Shown in pieces: positions 26,052-34,629 of a stretch of 64,000 nt of DNA; position 1 is the stretch's first letter, and each line of letters starts with the position of its first letter. The notes below the pieces were generated by a model. It searched no databases, had not been told where the DNA came from, and was given only the letters and a program-made list of their open reading frames with translations. The position numbers were made by a program, and so were the translations under genes. The stretch is taken from assembly GCA_964570285.1 (NCBI GenBank), contig CAZMXP010000002.1, positions 124,001-188,000 on the forward strand, written 5' to 3'. This DNA comes from CAZMXP01 sp964570285 (GTDB taxonomy: Bacteria > Planctomycetota > PLA2).

Positions 26052-27247
26052 ACGAGCGGCTGATGACCCCGGACGACGACGAGAAGCCCGAGGGCGAGTC
26101 CGACGACTTCGAGGATCTCGGCGAGGCCGGGGACCCGGGCACCGACAGCGATCCCGAGCCGGACGAGGGCATCCTGCCGATGGGCGTGCCGGTCGCCGAC
26201 GCCATCCCCGAGGCGAGCCCGGTCGCGCCGGAGGCGGAGGCGCCCGCGCCCGCCGACGCGACCCCGGCACGCCCGGTCGCGGCGCACTACACGCTGCTCG
26301 CCGCGTCGACCTTCCTCGCCGCCGCGGGCATGGCGGTCTGGCAGCGCAGCGAGATCTTCGGCAGCGCCGAGGTCTCGGGCGCCCACAGCGTGGGCGTGAC
26401 GCTGCTGCTCGGCCTCGCGCTCTACGGCGTCGCCTCGACAATCGCCAACATCGGGACCGCGCGCCTCCCGCGCGCGCGCCTCGCGCTGCTGCTCGCGCTC
26501 GGCGGCCTGCTGCTGACCGTGCGGAGCACGCTGATGACGGTCGAGCAGGCGAACTGGAAGGGTTGGGAGGCCTTCGAGCAGCATCTGCTCGCGACGTCGG
26601 GGTCCAATTTCAAGCTGCTGTCGCAGGGCTGGCTCGGGCAGTTCGGTCCGGGGCTCTGGCTCGCGGGCTTCGGATCCCTGCTCGCGCTCCTCGCCGTCGC
26701 CCGCCTGCGCAAGGCCGGCCGCGACGCGGTGCCGCAGGGTCCGGCCGGGCCCAAGGAGAGCTACCGCCTCCTCTTCGGCGCGTCGTTCATCGTCGCCGGC
26801 GGCCTCGCGGTCTGGCAGCGCGCCACCGTCTTCGACGGCCGCGTCGAGGTGACCGGGCTGGACAGCGTCTCCGTGTCGCTGCTCTTCGCCTTCGGCCTCT
26901 ACACCTTCCTCGTGGGCATCGCCAACGTGGTTTCGGGGCGCCTGATCCCCGGCATGCCGGCCGCGTTCGTGACGGGCGTCTGCGGCCTCTGGTTCGGCAT
27001 CCGAGGATTCCTGACGACCTGGCAGCAGGAGGGGTGCCTCGGCTGGGACGAGGTCGGGAAGAACCTGCAGGGGACCGCGGACGAGGGGATGCTCGCGCAG
27101 GTCCGCGTGTGGCTCGGACAGTTCGCCCCGGGGCCCTGGGCGGCGACCTTGGGCGGCCTCGTGATCGTCGTCGTCTTCCTGAAGGCGATCTTTGGCGGCA
27201 AGAAGTCGCCCCCCCCGCCCCCCTCGACGAGGCGCCGCAGCCGCTGA
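26048..27247 (+). CDS. Membrane protein with two tandem copies of a four-helix unit
   Basis: The product of 399 residues begins with an acidic, Pro-rich cytosolic stretch (residues 1-75). Two similar halves follow, each opening YxLLxxASFxxAxGxAVWQR (about residues 80 and 240), with about four membrane helices and a Trp-rich external loop (SQGWLGQFGPGLWLAGFG; VRVWLGQFAPGPWAATLG). Internal duplication is clear. It sits between prfA and prmC with overlapping or touching ends, so it is cotranscribed with them. Family unknown. Confidence 0.7.
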   Translation: MNERLMTPDDDEKPEGESDDFEDLGEAGDPGTDSDPEPDEGILPMGVPVADAIPEASPVAPEAEAPAPADATPARPVAAHYTLLAASTFLAAAGMAVWQRSEIFGSAEVSGAHSVGVTLLLGLALYGVASTIANIGTARLPRARLALLLALGGLLLTVRSTLMTVEQANWKGWEAFEQHLLATSGSNFKLLSQGWLGQFGPGLWLAGFGSLLALLAVARLRKAGRDAVPQGPAGPKESYRLLFGASFIVAGGLAVWQRATVFDGRVEVTGLDSVSVSLLFAFGLYTFLVGIANVVSGRLIPGMPAAFVTGVCGLWFGIRGFLTTWQQEGCLGWDEVGKNLQGTADEGMLAQVRVWLGQFAPGPWAATLGGLVIVVVFLKAIFGGKKSPPPPPSTRRRSR

Positions 27248-27248
27248 G

Positions 27249-28058
27249 GTGAAGGTCCGGGAGGTTCTCCGGTCGTCCGCGGCCTGGTGCACGCGGCGGG
27301 GGATCCCGTCGCCGAGGCTGGAGGCGGAGGTGCTGCTCGCGCATGCGCTCGGCATCGAGCGCATCGGCCTCTATCTCGACGGGGAGCGCCCGCTGGCCGA
27401 GGCGGAACTGGAGACCTACCGCCAGCTTCTGCGCCGCCGCGCCACCGGGGAGCCGAGCGCCTACCTGACCGGGCGGCGCGAGTTCTACGGCCTCGCGATG
27501 CGCGTGACGCCGGCGGTGCTCGTGCCCCGTCCGGAGACGGAACTGCTCGTCGACCGCGCCCGCGAACTCCTGCCGGGCACGCTGCTCGACCTCTGTACCG
27601 GGAGCGGCTGCATCGCGGTCGCCTGCGCCAAGCGGCTGCCGGAGTGCCGGATCACGGCCACCGACCTCTGCGCCGACGCGCTCGCCGTCGCGCGCGGGAA
27701 CGCGGAGCGGCACGGCGTCGCGGCCCGCATCGACTTCCGTGAAGGAGACCTCTTCGCCGCCCTCCCCGCGCCCCACCCCTATGACCTGATCGTCTGCAAC
27801 CCTCCGTACGTGCCGGAGGGCACCCGACCCGAGATCGTCGCCCACGAACCGAGACGCGCGCTCTACGCCGGGCCCGACGGCACCGACCTGCTGCGGCGCA
27901 TCCTCGCCGAGGCGCCGCGCTGGCTCGCGCCGGGCGGCACGCTGCTCTGCGAGATCGGCGAGGACCAGGCGGGACTCGCGGGTGCGGCCGCGCACTTCCG
28001 CGAGGTCACCGTCCGCCGGGATCTCGCGGGGCTCCCGCGGGTGCTCGAGGCGCGCTGA
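27249..28058 (+). CDS. prmC: Release factor glutamine methyltransferase
   Basis: The product of 269 residues starts at GTG (27249). It has the HemK/PrmC N-terminal helical domain (SPRLEAEVLLAHALGIERIGLYLDGERPL), FYGLAMRVTPAVLVPRPETELLVD, SAM motif I LLDLCTGSGCIAVACAKRLP, and the catalytic DLIVCNPPYVPEG. It methylates the glutamine of the GGQ motif in release factors; its substrate RF1 is encoded two genes upstream. The 3' end overlaps the convergent phosphatase gene by 53 bases. Confidence 0.94.
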   Translation: MKVREVLRSSAAWCTRRGIPSPRLEAEVLLAHALGIERIGLYLDGERPLAEAELETYRQLLRRRATGEPSAYLTGRREFYGLAMRVTPAVLVPRPETELLVDRARELLPGTLLDLCTGSGCIAVACAKRLPECRITATDLCADALAVARGNAERHGVAARIDFREGDLFAALPAPHPYDLIVCNPPYVPEGTRPEIVAHEPRRALYAGPDGTDLLRRILAEAPRWLAPGGTLLCEIGEDQAGLAGAAAHFREVTVRRDLAGLPRVLEAR

Positions 28059-28830
28059 GGGCCGCCCCGATCTCCTCCCAGCTCACGTCCGGCACGAGGA
28101 AGGTGCGCATCCCGACGCTGCGATAGGCGGCGAGGTCCTCCTCCCGGTCGCCGACGCCGGCGGCGAGCCGCCACGTCTGCGCGAGCTCCGCGAGCCGCCG
28201 CTTCTTGTACTTCTCCGCGGAGAGCGTGTGCAGGCCGAGGTCGCGCACGAGGATGGGCGCCCTCGGGAAGCCGTTCAGGTCGAGCCACTCGCGCGAGCGG
28301 GTGATCAGCGAGTCGTCGCGCGCGGTGAGGTAGAGCAGGTCGAAGCGCGTCGCCAGACGCGTGAGGGCGTCGGGCGCGCCCTCGATGACGGGGATCTCCG
28401 CCGGCGGCTTGCGGATCACGTCGAGACCGCTGCCGGCGCAGACGGTGCCGTCGAGATCGACGACGAGCACCCTGCGATCCCTGTCGCGCACGAAGACGCG
28501 CAGGATCGTGCGGCCGCGCTCGCCCGGGTCGGCGACCACCTCGACCTCGTGCACGCCGGCGGCCGGCGGCGTCCACGTGCAGGACGCGAGGCCGTCCCGG
28601 CCCGAGACCGCCCTGCCGATCTCCTGGCCCGCGAGCCGGAAGCGCACGGCGACATCGCGCAGGTCGGGGTGCAGATGGAGCAGGTCGTCGGCTTCCACCT
28701 TCGCGACGAGCATCGCCGCGGCACCCGGCGGCACGAGCGCGTCGAACCCCTGCACGCGCGCCGCCGACCGCTCGGGCGCGCACGCGAGCACGAAGAGCAG
28801 CAGCACGAGCACGCGCCTAAGCCATCGCAT
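28006..28830 (-). CDS. Secreted HAD-superfamily phosphatase, APP1/LNS2-like
   Basis: The product of 274 residues starts MRWLRRVLVLLLFVLAC, a lipoprotein signal with Cys17. Residues about 40-115 form a beta-sandwich-like domain. The C-terminal 150 residues are a HAD phosphatase: VLVVDLDGTV (nucleophile Asp125, acid Asp127), LYLTARDDS, an EKYKKRRL lysine segment and GVGDREEDLAAY. This order resembles phosphatidate-phosphatase-like APP1/LNS2 proteins; a lipid phosphate is a possible substrate. The start at 28830 overlaps the end of the upstream gene by 14 bases. Confidence 0.75.
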   Translation of the reverse strand: MRWLRRVLVLLLFVLACAPERSAARVQGFDALVPPGAAAMLVAKVEADDLLHLHPDLRDVAVRFRLAGQEIGRAVSGRDGLASCTWTPPAAGVHEVEVVADPGERGRTILRVFVRDRDRRVLVVDLDGTVCAGSGLDVIRKPPAEIPVIEGAPDALTRLATRFDLLYLTARDDSLITRSREWLDLNGFPRAPILVRDLGLHTLSAEKYKKRRLAELAQTWRLAAGVGDREEDLAAYRSVGMRTFLVPDVSWEEIGAALSAPRAPAGAPRDPGGR

Positions 28831-29347
28831 CGAAGTGTCCCGCGAGCGCCCCCGGGACGCGCTCGTCGCTGAGTTGCCGCACGACCGCGAGGAAGGGGTC
28901 GTACTCGGACCCGTCCGCGCGCGCGATGCGCGATCGCCAGAGGTTGGGGGCGCGGCGCGGGAGCCAGCGCCCCTTGCCCGCATGCACGTAGATCTCCCCG
29001 ACCATGCAGCCGAACTCCGTGGCGACCACCCGGAAGAGGTTGCGCGGGTGGCTCGCGTCCTGCTCTTGCGTGAGCTTCCAGCGCATCTCGGGATCGAGCA
29101 GGTCGTCGAGGAAGAGGAGCGCGCTGCGGTCGGGCTCGAGTTCCTTGCGCCGCACCTGGTAGATCCGCTCGACGCCGTCGGTCGCGAGCTTGTGCAGCGT
29201 CTTCGGCAGCCGAGCGACCTCGTCGTCGGTGATCGCGGCCTCGTACGCCTCGAGCGAGACATGCCCTTCCGGCACCTGCGCCCGGAACCACCGGTCGAAG
29301 AGCACCCGCGCCGTCACCGCCGGAGCCCGCCGCGCGAAGGGCCACAT
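28817..29347 (-). CDS. Unknown soluble protein
   Basis: The product of 176 residues (MWPFARRAPAVTARVLFDRW...) is rich in charged residues and lacks a signal peptide. Segments such as FRVVATEFGCMVGEIYVHAGKGRWLPRRAPNLW look like a globular beta domain, but I recognise no family. It is translationally coupled to the secreted phosphatase gene. It may be an unrelated cytosolic partner in the same operon. Confidence 0.6.
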   Translation of the reverse strand: MWPFARRAPAVTARVLFDRWFRAQVPEGHVSLEAYEAAITDDEVARLPKTLHKLATDGVERIYQVRRKELEPDRSALLFLDDLLDPEMRWKLTQEQDASHPRNLFRVVATEFGCMVGEIYVHAGKGRWLPRRAPNLWRSRIARADGSEYDPFLAVVRQLSDERVPGALAGHFDAMA

Positions 29348-29416
29348 GGCAAGGATTATAGGCGGGAGGCCGGGCTCGGCGACGAGGATGAACTCCGGTT
29401 TCGCGACGGCGCGATC

Positions 29417-29548
29417 ATGATCGTGGCGCGCAAGGGATCGCGAGTCGGGTGGGAGGAGGCCGCCCGCGCGCTGCGGGACCGCGGCGAGGCAGGGCTGCAG
29501 GACGCGTCGACCCCGACCCGCTTCGACGAGACGGAATGGCGGTGGTAG
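29417..29548 (+). pseudogene. MazE-like antitoxin remnant, 5' end missing
   Basis: The frame ending at the TAG at 29548 encodes REAGLGDEDELRFRDGAIMI then a tail ending FDETEWRW. This resembles the second half of an AbrB-type MazE antitoxin plus its toxin-binding tail. The first half of the AbrB fold and a start codon are absent: upstream, the frame runs through the start of the divergent gene at 29347 with no usable start. The first in-frame ATG (29417) would give only 43 residues without DNA-binding capacity. The frame overlaps mazF by 13 bases, as in intact mazEF pairs. Confidence 0.45.
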
Positions 29549-29877
29549 CCGACCGACCGATCCGCCGGGGGGAGGTCCACCTTGCGAATCTGGAGCCGAC
29601 GCGAGGGAGCGAGATCCGCAAGGTACGCCCCTGCATCGTGGTCTCCCCCAACGAACTCAACGCACACCTCGGCACGATTGTCATCGCGCCGCTGACGACG
29701 GGTCAGCACGCCTACCCGTTCCGGGTGCCCTGCCGCTTCGAAGGGCGGATCGGGCACGTCGTGTTGGACCAGATCCGTACGGTGGATCGGCAGCGCCTCG
29801 TGCGCCGCCTCGGCCGGCTCCCTCCCGCGACGATCCGAAAGGCACTCGGGGTCCTCCAGGAGCTGTTCGCCCCCTGA
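29536..29877 (+). CDS. mazF: MazF/PemK-family mRNA interferase
   Basis: The product of 113 residues has the CcdB/MazF barrel pattern: RGEVHLANLEPTRGSEIRKVRPCIVVSPNELN, TIVIAPLTTGQHAYPFRVP, GHVVLDQIRTVDRQRLVRRLG, ending in a helix. MazF toxins cut mRNA or tRNA at short sequences. Conserved Arg and Thr of the active-site region (KVRPCIVVS; APLTT) are present and the frame is intact. The adjoining antitoxin looks truncated, which is unusual for an active toxin. Confidence 0.88.
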   Translation: MAVVADRPIRRGEVHLANLEPTRGSEIRKVRPCIVVSPNELNAHLGTIVIAPLTTGQHAYPFRVPCRFEGRIGHVVLDQIRTVDRQRLVRRLGRLPPATIRKALGVLQELFAP

Positions 29878-29960
29878 GCGGGCGGCCGCCGTCCGCGGCT
29901 CGGCGCGCGCGTCCCCGAGGCGCCTGGAGCGGGTGCCGCGTACGCTCGCGTTGCGATGCC

Positions 29961-30680
29961 TTACCCCGGCTGAACCATGCGCCGGAACAGCCTCACCCCT
30001 TCCCCCTCGCTCGCAAGGCCGGCGCGGGTCCAGAAGGGGTGCTGCCAGGGCGCGACGTGGCGCTCGGGGTGGGGCATCAGGCCGAGCACGCGGCCGGTCG
30101 GGTCGCAGAGGCCGGCGATCGAGCGGGCGGAGCCGTTTGGGTTGGTCCGGTAGCGGAAGACGACCTGGCCGTCGCGTTCGAGGCGGTCGAGCGTCGATTC
30201 CGAAGCGACGATGCGCCCCTCGGCGTGGGCGATGGGCAGGAAGTAGCGCTCGCCCTCGGTCACGAAGAGGCAGCGCGTGCGCGGCACGTCGAGTTCGACC
30301 CAGCGGTCCTCGTAGCGGTGCGTCGAATTGTGGGTCAGCGTGACCGTCTGTTCGCCCGGGTCGGGCAGGAGGCCGGTCTTCACGAGCACCTGGAAGCCGT
30401 TGCAGATGCCGAGCACGCGTCCCCCCGCATCGAGGAGCCGGCGCATCTCCGGCACGACCCTCTCGCGCAACTCGGTGGCCAGCACGCGTCCCGCGGCGAT
30501 GTCGTCCCCGTAGGAGAACCCCCCGGGGATCACGACGATGCCGAAACGGCGCACCAGCGCCGGCTCGGCGAGCAGTTCGTTGACATGCCGCGTCTCCGGT
30601 TCGCCGCCGACGAGCCGGAAGGCGTGCGCCGTTTCGCGGTCGCAGTTCGTGCCGGCGGCACGCAGCACGAGCACCCTCAC
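29961..30680 (-). CDS. purQ: Phosphoribosylformylglycinamidine synthase, glutaminase subunit PurQ
   Basis: The product of 239 residues is a class I glutamine amidotransferase: GFSYGDDIAAGRV, the nucleophile Cys in VLGICNGFQVLVK (about residue 92), and the His/Glu pair in GLMPHPERHV. It supplies ammonia to PurL in purine synthesis. It starts with GTG at 30680, overlapping the purL stop (GTGA), so the two are made together. Confidence 0.95.
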   Translation of the reverse strand: MRVLVLRAAGTNCDRETAHAFRLVGGEPETRHVNELLAEPALVRRFGIVVIPGGFSYGDDIAAGRVLATELRERVVPEMRRLLDAGGRVLGICNGFQVLVKTGLLPDPGEQTVTLTHNSTHRYEDRWVELDVPRTRCLFVTEGERYFLPIAHAEGRIVASESTLDRLERDGQVVFRYRTNPNGSARSIAGLCDPTGRVLGLMPHPERHVAPWQHPFWTRAGLASEGEGVRLFRRMVQPG

Positions 30681-33445
30681 AGCAGTCGCTCCCAGTGGAA
30701 GAAGGCCTCGCGGGCTTCCGCGAGCGGAAGCCGGACCGCGTCACCGAATTCCAGCAGCGGCTCCTCGGTCACCTCTCCGATCTCGGCGTGCGGCACCGCG
30801 AGTTCGAGCGGAGCCGAGACCTCGAGCAGGAACCGCGTGGGGCTCTCGCTGAAGAGGCGCACGTCGACGCGGTCGATCGGCTCGCCCACGGGGATCCGCG
30901 CCGGGTCGATCCGGGCCCCGAAGCCCCCCCCGATCGCCATTTCGGCGGCGCCGGCGGCAAGGCCGCCGTCGCTCAGATCATGACAGGAGAGCACCCGGCC
31001 GGTGCGCAGCGCGGCCGCCACCGCGCGCATCACGGCGGGGGCGGTCGCCCGCACTTGCGGGCAGGCGCCGCCGCCGAGGAAGCCCCCGCCGCACTCGTTC
31101 CACGTCGCGCCGACGAGCACGATCCGCGAGCCCGGGCGCTTGAAATCGCTCGTCACGCAACGTGTGACATCGTCCACCTGCCCGAGCGCGCTGATCAGCA
31201 GGGTGTGCGGGATCCGGATCGTCTCGCCCTCGCCGCGGAACTCGTTGTTGAGGCTGTCCTTGCCGGAGATGAAGGGCGCGCCGAAGAGCAGCGCCGCGTC
31301 GTGGCACCCGCGCGCCGCGCGGACGATCGCGCCGAGCACCTCCGGCCGCTTGCAGTCGCCCCAACTGAAGTTGTCGAGCAGCGCGATGCGCCCGGGATCG
31401 GCGCCGACGGCGACGACGTTCCGGATCGCCTCGTCGACGGTCACCATCGCCATCCGGTAGGGGTCGAGGTCGCCCACCTTCGGCTGGATGCCACACCCTA
31501 CGACGACACCGCGCCCGGATCCGAGCACCGGCACGACGACACTGGCATTGCCGGGGCCGCGCCCCTCGGGGCCGACGAGCGGCTTGATCGCGGAGCCCGC
31601 CTGCACCTCGTGGTCGTACTGGCGGACGATCCACTCCTTGCTGCAGACGTTGCCGTCGCGCAACGCCTGCAACAGCAGCGCGCGCAGGTCCCCGCGGCGC
31701 GGAGGCGGGGGGGGCTCGGGGGGGGTGGTCCAGGTCGCCTGGCGCGGCCTCTTCGGCAGCCCGTGGTGCAGGAATTCCATCGGCAGGTCGGCGACGACGT
31801 CGCTTCCGTGCCTGACGAGGAGCCGTCCGTCGCCCGTGAAGCGGCCGATCACGGTCGCCTCGACATCCTCGCTGCGGAAGAGTTGCAAGAGCCTCGCCTC
31901 GTGCTCGGGCGGCACCGCGAGCACCATCCGCTCCTGCGCCTCGGAGATCCAGATCTCCACCGGGTCGAGCCCCGCGTACTTGAGCGGCGCGCGCTCGAGC
32001 CAGACCTCGGCGCCGGTCTTCTCGCCCATCTCGCCCACCGCCGACGAGAAGCCGCCGGCGCCGCAGTCGGTCACCGCGGTGAAGAGGTCCTCGTCGCGCG
32101 CGCGCAGCAGCGTGTCGAGCACCTTCTTCTCCTCGATCGCGTTGCCGATCTGCACGGCGCCGCCGCTGACGCGGTCGGAGGTGTCGTGCAGCGTCTCGCT
32201 GCTGAAGGTCGCGCCGTGGATGCCGTCGCGGCCGGTGCGCCCGCCGACGGCGACGATCAGGTCGCCCGGGCGGGCCGCCTTCTCGTGCTTGCCCCTGGGC
32301 AGGATGCCGACGGTGCCGCAGTAGACGATCGGGTTGCCGAGGTAGCGCCGGTCGAAGCAGACGGCGCCGTTCACCGTCGGGATGCCCATCCGGTTGCCGT
32401 AGTCGCGCACGCCCGCGACGACACCCTTCATCACGCGCCTCGGGTGCAGCACGCCCTTCGGCAGCGAGGCGGTGTCGAGGTCGCCGAAGCAGAAGACATC
32501 GGTGTTCGCGATCGGCCGCGCGGCCAGCCCGGTGCCGAGGATGTCGCGGATGACGCCGCCGATGCCGGTGCCGGCGCCGCCGTAGGGCTCGATCGCGCTC
32601 GGGTGGTTGTGCGTCTCCACCTTGAAACAGATGTCGTTCTCGTCGTCGAACCGCACGATGCCCGCGTTGTCCTTGAAGACCGAGACGCACCAGTCCTTCG
32701 CGAGCTTCACCGTCGAGGCGAAGATCGTCTCCTTCAGCAGGTTCCCGATCCGCTCCGTGCGCCCGTCCTCGGTGTAGTCGATCGGCCCCGTCAGCGTCTT
32801 GTGCTTGCAGTGCTCCGACCAGGTCTGCGCGATCGTCTCGAGGTCGCCGAGGCGCGGCTCCCGGCGGAACGCCTGGATCGCCTGCATCTCGTCGAGGTCG
32901 AGGGCGAGGGCGTACTGGCGCGAGATGGCGAGCAGCCTGTCGTCGCGGAGAGGCACGGTGGGCTGCGCGGCACGCTCCCGGCCCTTCGGCAGATCGCGGG
33001 GGGGGTGGGGGGGGCCGACCGTGATCTCCTCGATGACCGCGTTCGCGAGCGAGCGGGAGACCGCGGCGGCTACCTCCTCGGGGGCGGCATCGCTGTCGAT
33101 CCAGTAGCACTTGGCCGTCGCCGCGCGCTCGGGGGCCTGGCCGAGCGCCCGCAGCGCCCGCAGGATCGACGCCTCGGTGGGGTCCATCACCCCCGGCTTC
33201 TTCGAGACCGAGACGAGGATCCCCTCCCCCGGCCCCCCTCCCCTTCGCTCTTCGAGGACCGGATCCACGAGCAGGCGCGCTGCCGCCACGTGGGCATCGA
33301 CCCGCCCGCTCAGGAAGTAGACCTGATGGACGCGGACCCCCCGCGTGGAGAGCCCTGCGAGTTCGAGGTCGTGGTGCGCGGCGACCCCGGCCGGATCGAC
33401 CTCGCCCGGCCGGACCGCGACTTCGACCCTCACCCACTCGCCCAT
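30677..33445 (-). CDS. purL: Phosphoribosylformylglycinamidine synthase PurL with N-terminal PurS-like domains
   Basis: The product of 922 residues carries out the ATP-dependent FGAR to FGAM step with PurQ. Residues about 1-70 (VRVEVAVRPGEVDPAGVAA...LLVDPVLEE) look like PurS, and about 80-145 (KKPGVMDPTEASILRALRALG...) repeat the same pattern, so two PurS-like units precede the synthase core. The core has TWSEHCKHKT, the ATP-site VETHNHPSAIEPYGGAGTG, and the second half ending in the CHDLSDGGLAAG region. Separate PurS is therefore not needed. The ATG at 33445 opens the first PurS-like unit. Confidence 0.93.
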   Translation of the reverse strand: MGEWVRVEVAVRPGEVDPAGVAAHHDLELAGLSTRGVRVHQVYFLSGRVDAHVAAARLLVDPVLEERRGGGPGEGILVSVSKKPGVMDPTEASILRALRALGQAPERAATAKCYWIDSDAAPEEVAAAVSRSLANAVIEEITVGPPHPPRDLPKGRERAAQPTVPLRDDRLLAISRQYALALDLDEMQAIQAFRREPRLGDLETIAQTWSEHCKHKTLTGPIDYTEDGRTERIGNLLKETIFASTVKLAKDWCVSVFKDNAGIVRFDDENDICFKVETHNHPSAIEPYGGAGTGIGGVIRDILGTGLAARPIANTDVFCFGDLDTASLPKGVLHPRRVMKGVVAGVRDYGNRMGIPTVNGAVCFDRRYLGNPIVYCGTVGILPRGKHEKAARPGDLIVAVGGRTGRDGIHGATFSSETLHDTSDRVSGGAVQIGNAIEEKKVLDTLLRARDEDLFTAVTDCGAGGFSSAVGEMGEKTGAEVWLERAPLKYAGLDPVEIWISEAQERMVLAVPPEHEARLLQLFRSEDVEATVIGRFTGDGRLLVRHGSDVVADLPMEFLHHGLPKRPRQATWTTPPEPPPPPRRGDLRALLLQALRDGNVCSKEWIVRQYDHEVQAGSAIKPLVGPEGRGPGNASVVVPVLGSGRGVVVGCGIQPKVGDLDPYRMAMVTVDEAIRNVVAVGADPGRIALLDNFSWGDCKRPEVLGAIVRAARGCHDAALLFGAPFISGKDSLNNEFRGEGETIRIPHTLLISALGQVDDVTRCVTSDFKRPGSRIVLVGATWNECGGGFLGGGACPQVRATAPAVMRAVAAALRTGRVLSCHDLSDGGLAAGAAEMAIGGGFGARIDPARIPVGEPIDRVDVRLFSESPTRFLLEVSAPLELAVPHAEIGEVTEEPLLEFGDAVRLPLAEAREAFFHWERLL

Positions 33446-33578
33446 AAAGCCCGCCTATTCATCTATAACCTTCTGTACCATCTGGACTTGCGTCGATCCT
33501 ACCCGTCGCCGCCACCTTCGGCAAGGGCGCTTTCGCTTGCGGCTCCCGCCATGCGGGCGTAGGCTCGGAGGACTCAGC

Positions 33579-34568
33579 ATGGCCGAAAGAAAGGGTAGTC
33601 GGGAGGTTCCCCGGATCGGGCTCGCCTTCGAGCGTCCGATCATCGAGCTCGAAAGCAAGATCGGGGAGCTGAAGAGCCTCTCCGAGTCGACCGGGATGAA
33701 CCTGAACGGCGAGCTGACGCCGCTGCAGGAGAAGCTCGACCGGATGACCCGGGAGATCTACGCCGGGCTCAAGCCCTACGACATCGTGCAGGTGGCCCGC
33801 CACCCGCTCCGGCCGCAGACCTCCGACTACATCAAGGGGATGCTCGACGAGTATGTCGAGCTGCACGGGGACCGGCGGTTCGGCGACGACCGCGCGATCA
33901 CGACCGGCTTCGCGCGCATCGGCGACCGGCGCTTCCTGCTCGTCGGCCACCGGAAGGGCAAGGAGACCAAGGAGAACCTCGCCTGCAACTGGGGGTGCGC
34001 GCATCCCGAGGGGTACCGGAAGGCGCTCGCGAAGATGCGGCTGGCCGAGAAGTTCGGCCTGCCGATCGTCACGCTGATCAATACGCCGGGCGCCTACCCG
34101 GGCGTCGGCGCCGAGGAGCGCGGGCAGGCGTGGGCGATCGCCGAGAACATCATGGCGATGTCGCGCCTGAAGACGCCGATCGTCTGCACGGTCATCGGCG
34201 AGGGGGGGTCCGGGGGGGCGCTGGGCATCGGCGTCGGCGACCGGGTCCTGATGCTGCAGCACGCCTACTACAGCGTGATCAGCCCGGAGGGGTGCGCGGC
34301 CATCCTCTGGAGCAACGGCGAGCGCGCCGCGGATGCGGCCACGGCGCTGCGGCTGACGGCCCCCGATCTCGTGCGCTTCGGCATCATCGACGAGGTGGTC
34401 CCCGAGCCGCTCGGCGGTGCCCACCGGGCGCCGGAGGAGATGATCGAGTCGCTGAAGGGGCGGCTGCTCGCGGCGCTCGACGAACTCGTCGCGATCCCGC
34501 CGGAGGAGCTGCTCGAAGCGCGCTACCGCCGGATCCGCGCGTTCGGCGAGGTCTTCCCCGGGAGCTGA
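33579..34568 (+). CDS. accA: Acetyl-CoA carboxylase carboxyltransferase subunit alpha
   Basis: The product of 329 residues has AccA features: an N-terminal helical region (PIIELESKIGELKSLSE), VARHPLRPQTSDYI, LHGDRRFGDDRAI, and the core LINTPGAYPGVGAEERGQAWAIAEN...GEGGSGGALGIGVGDRVLML. With AccD it transfers the carboxyl group from biotin to acetyl-CoA, the first step of fatty acid synthesis. accD is not in the window. The length is close to the E. coli protein (319). Confidence 0.95.
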   Translation: MAERKGSREVPRIGLAFERPIIELESKIGELKSLSESTGMNLNGELTPLQEKLDRMTREIYAGLKPYDIVQVARHPLRPQTSDYIKGMLDEYVELHGDRRFGDDRAITTGFARIGDRRFLLVGHRKGKETKENLACNWGCAHPEGYRKALAKMRLAEKFGLPIVTLINTPGAYPGVGAEERGQAWAIAENIMAMSRLKTPIVCTVIGEGGSGGALGIGVGDRVLMLQHAYYSVISPEGCAAILWSNGERAADAATALRLTAPDLVRFGIIDEVVPEPLGGAHRAPEEMIESLKGRLLAALDELVAIPPEELLEARYRRIRAFGEVFPGS

Positions 34569-34629
34569 TTTTCCTGCGCTCCGCGCCCCCGGGAGCGTAG
34601 TGGGGGATGAGCCGATAGGAGATTCCGAG

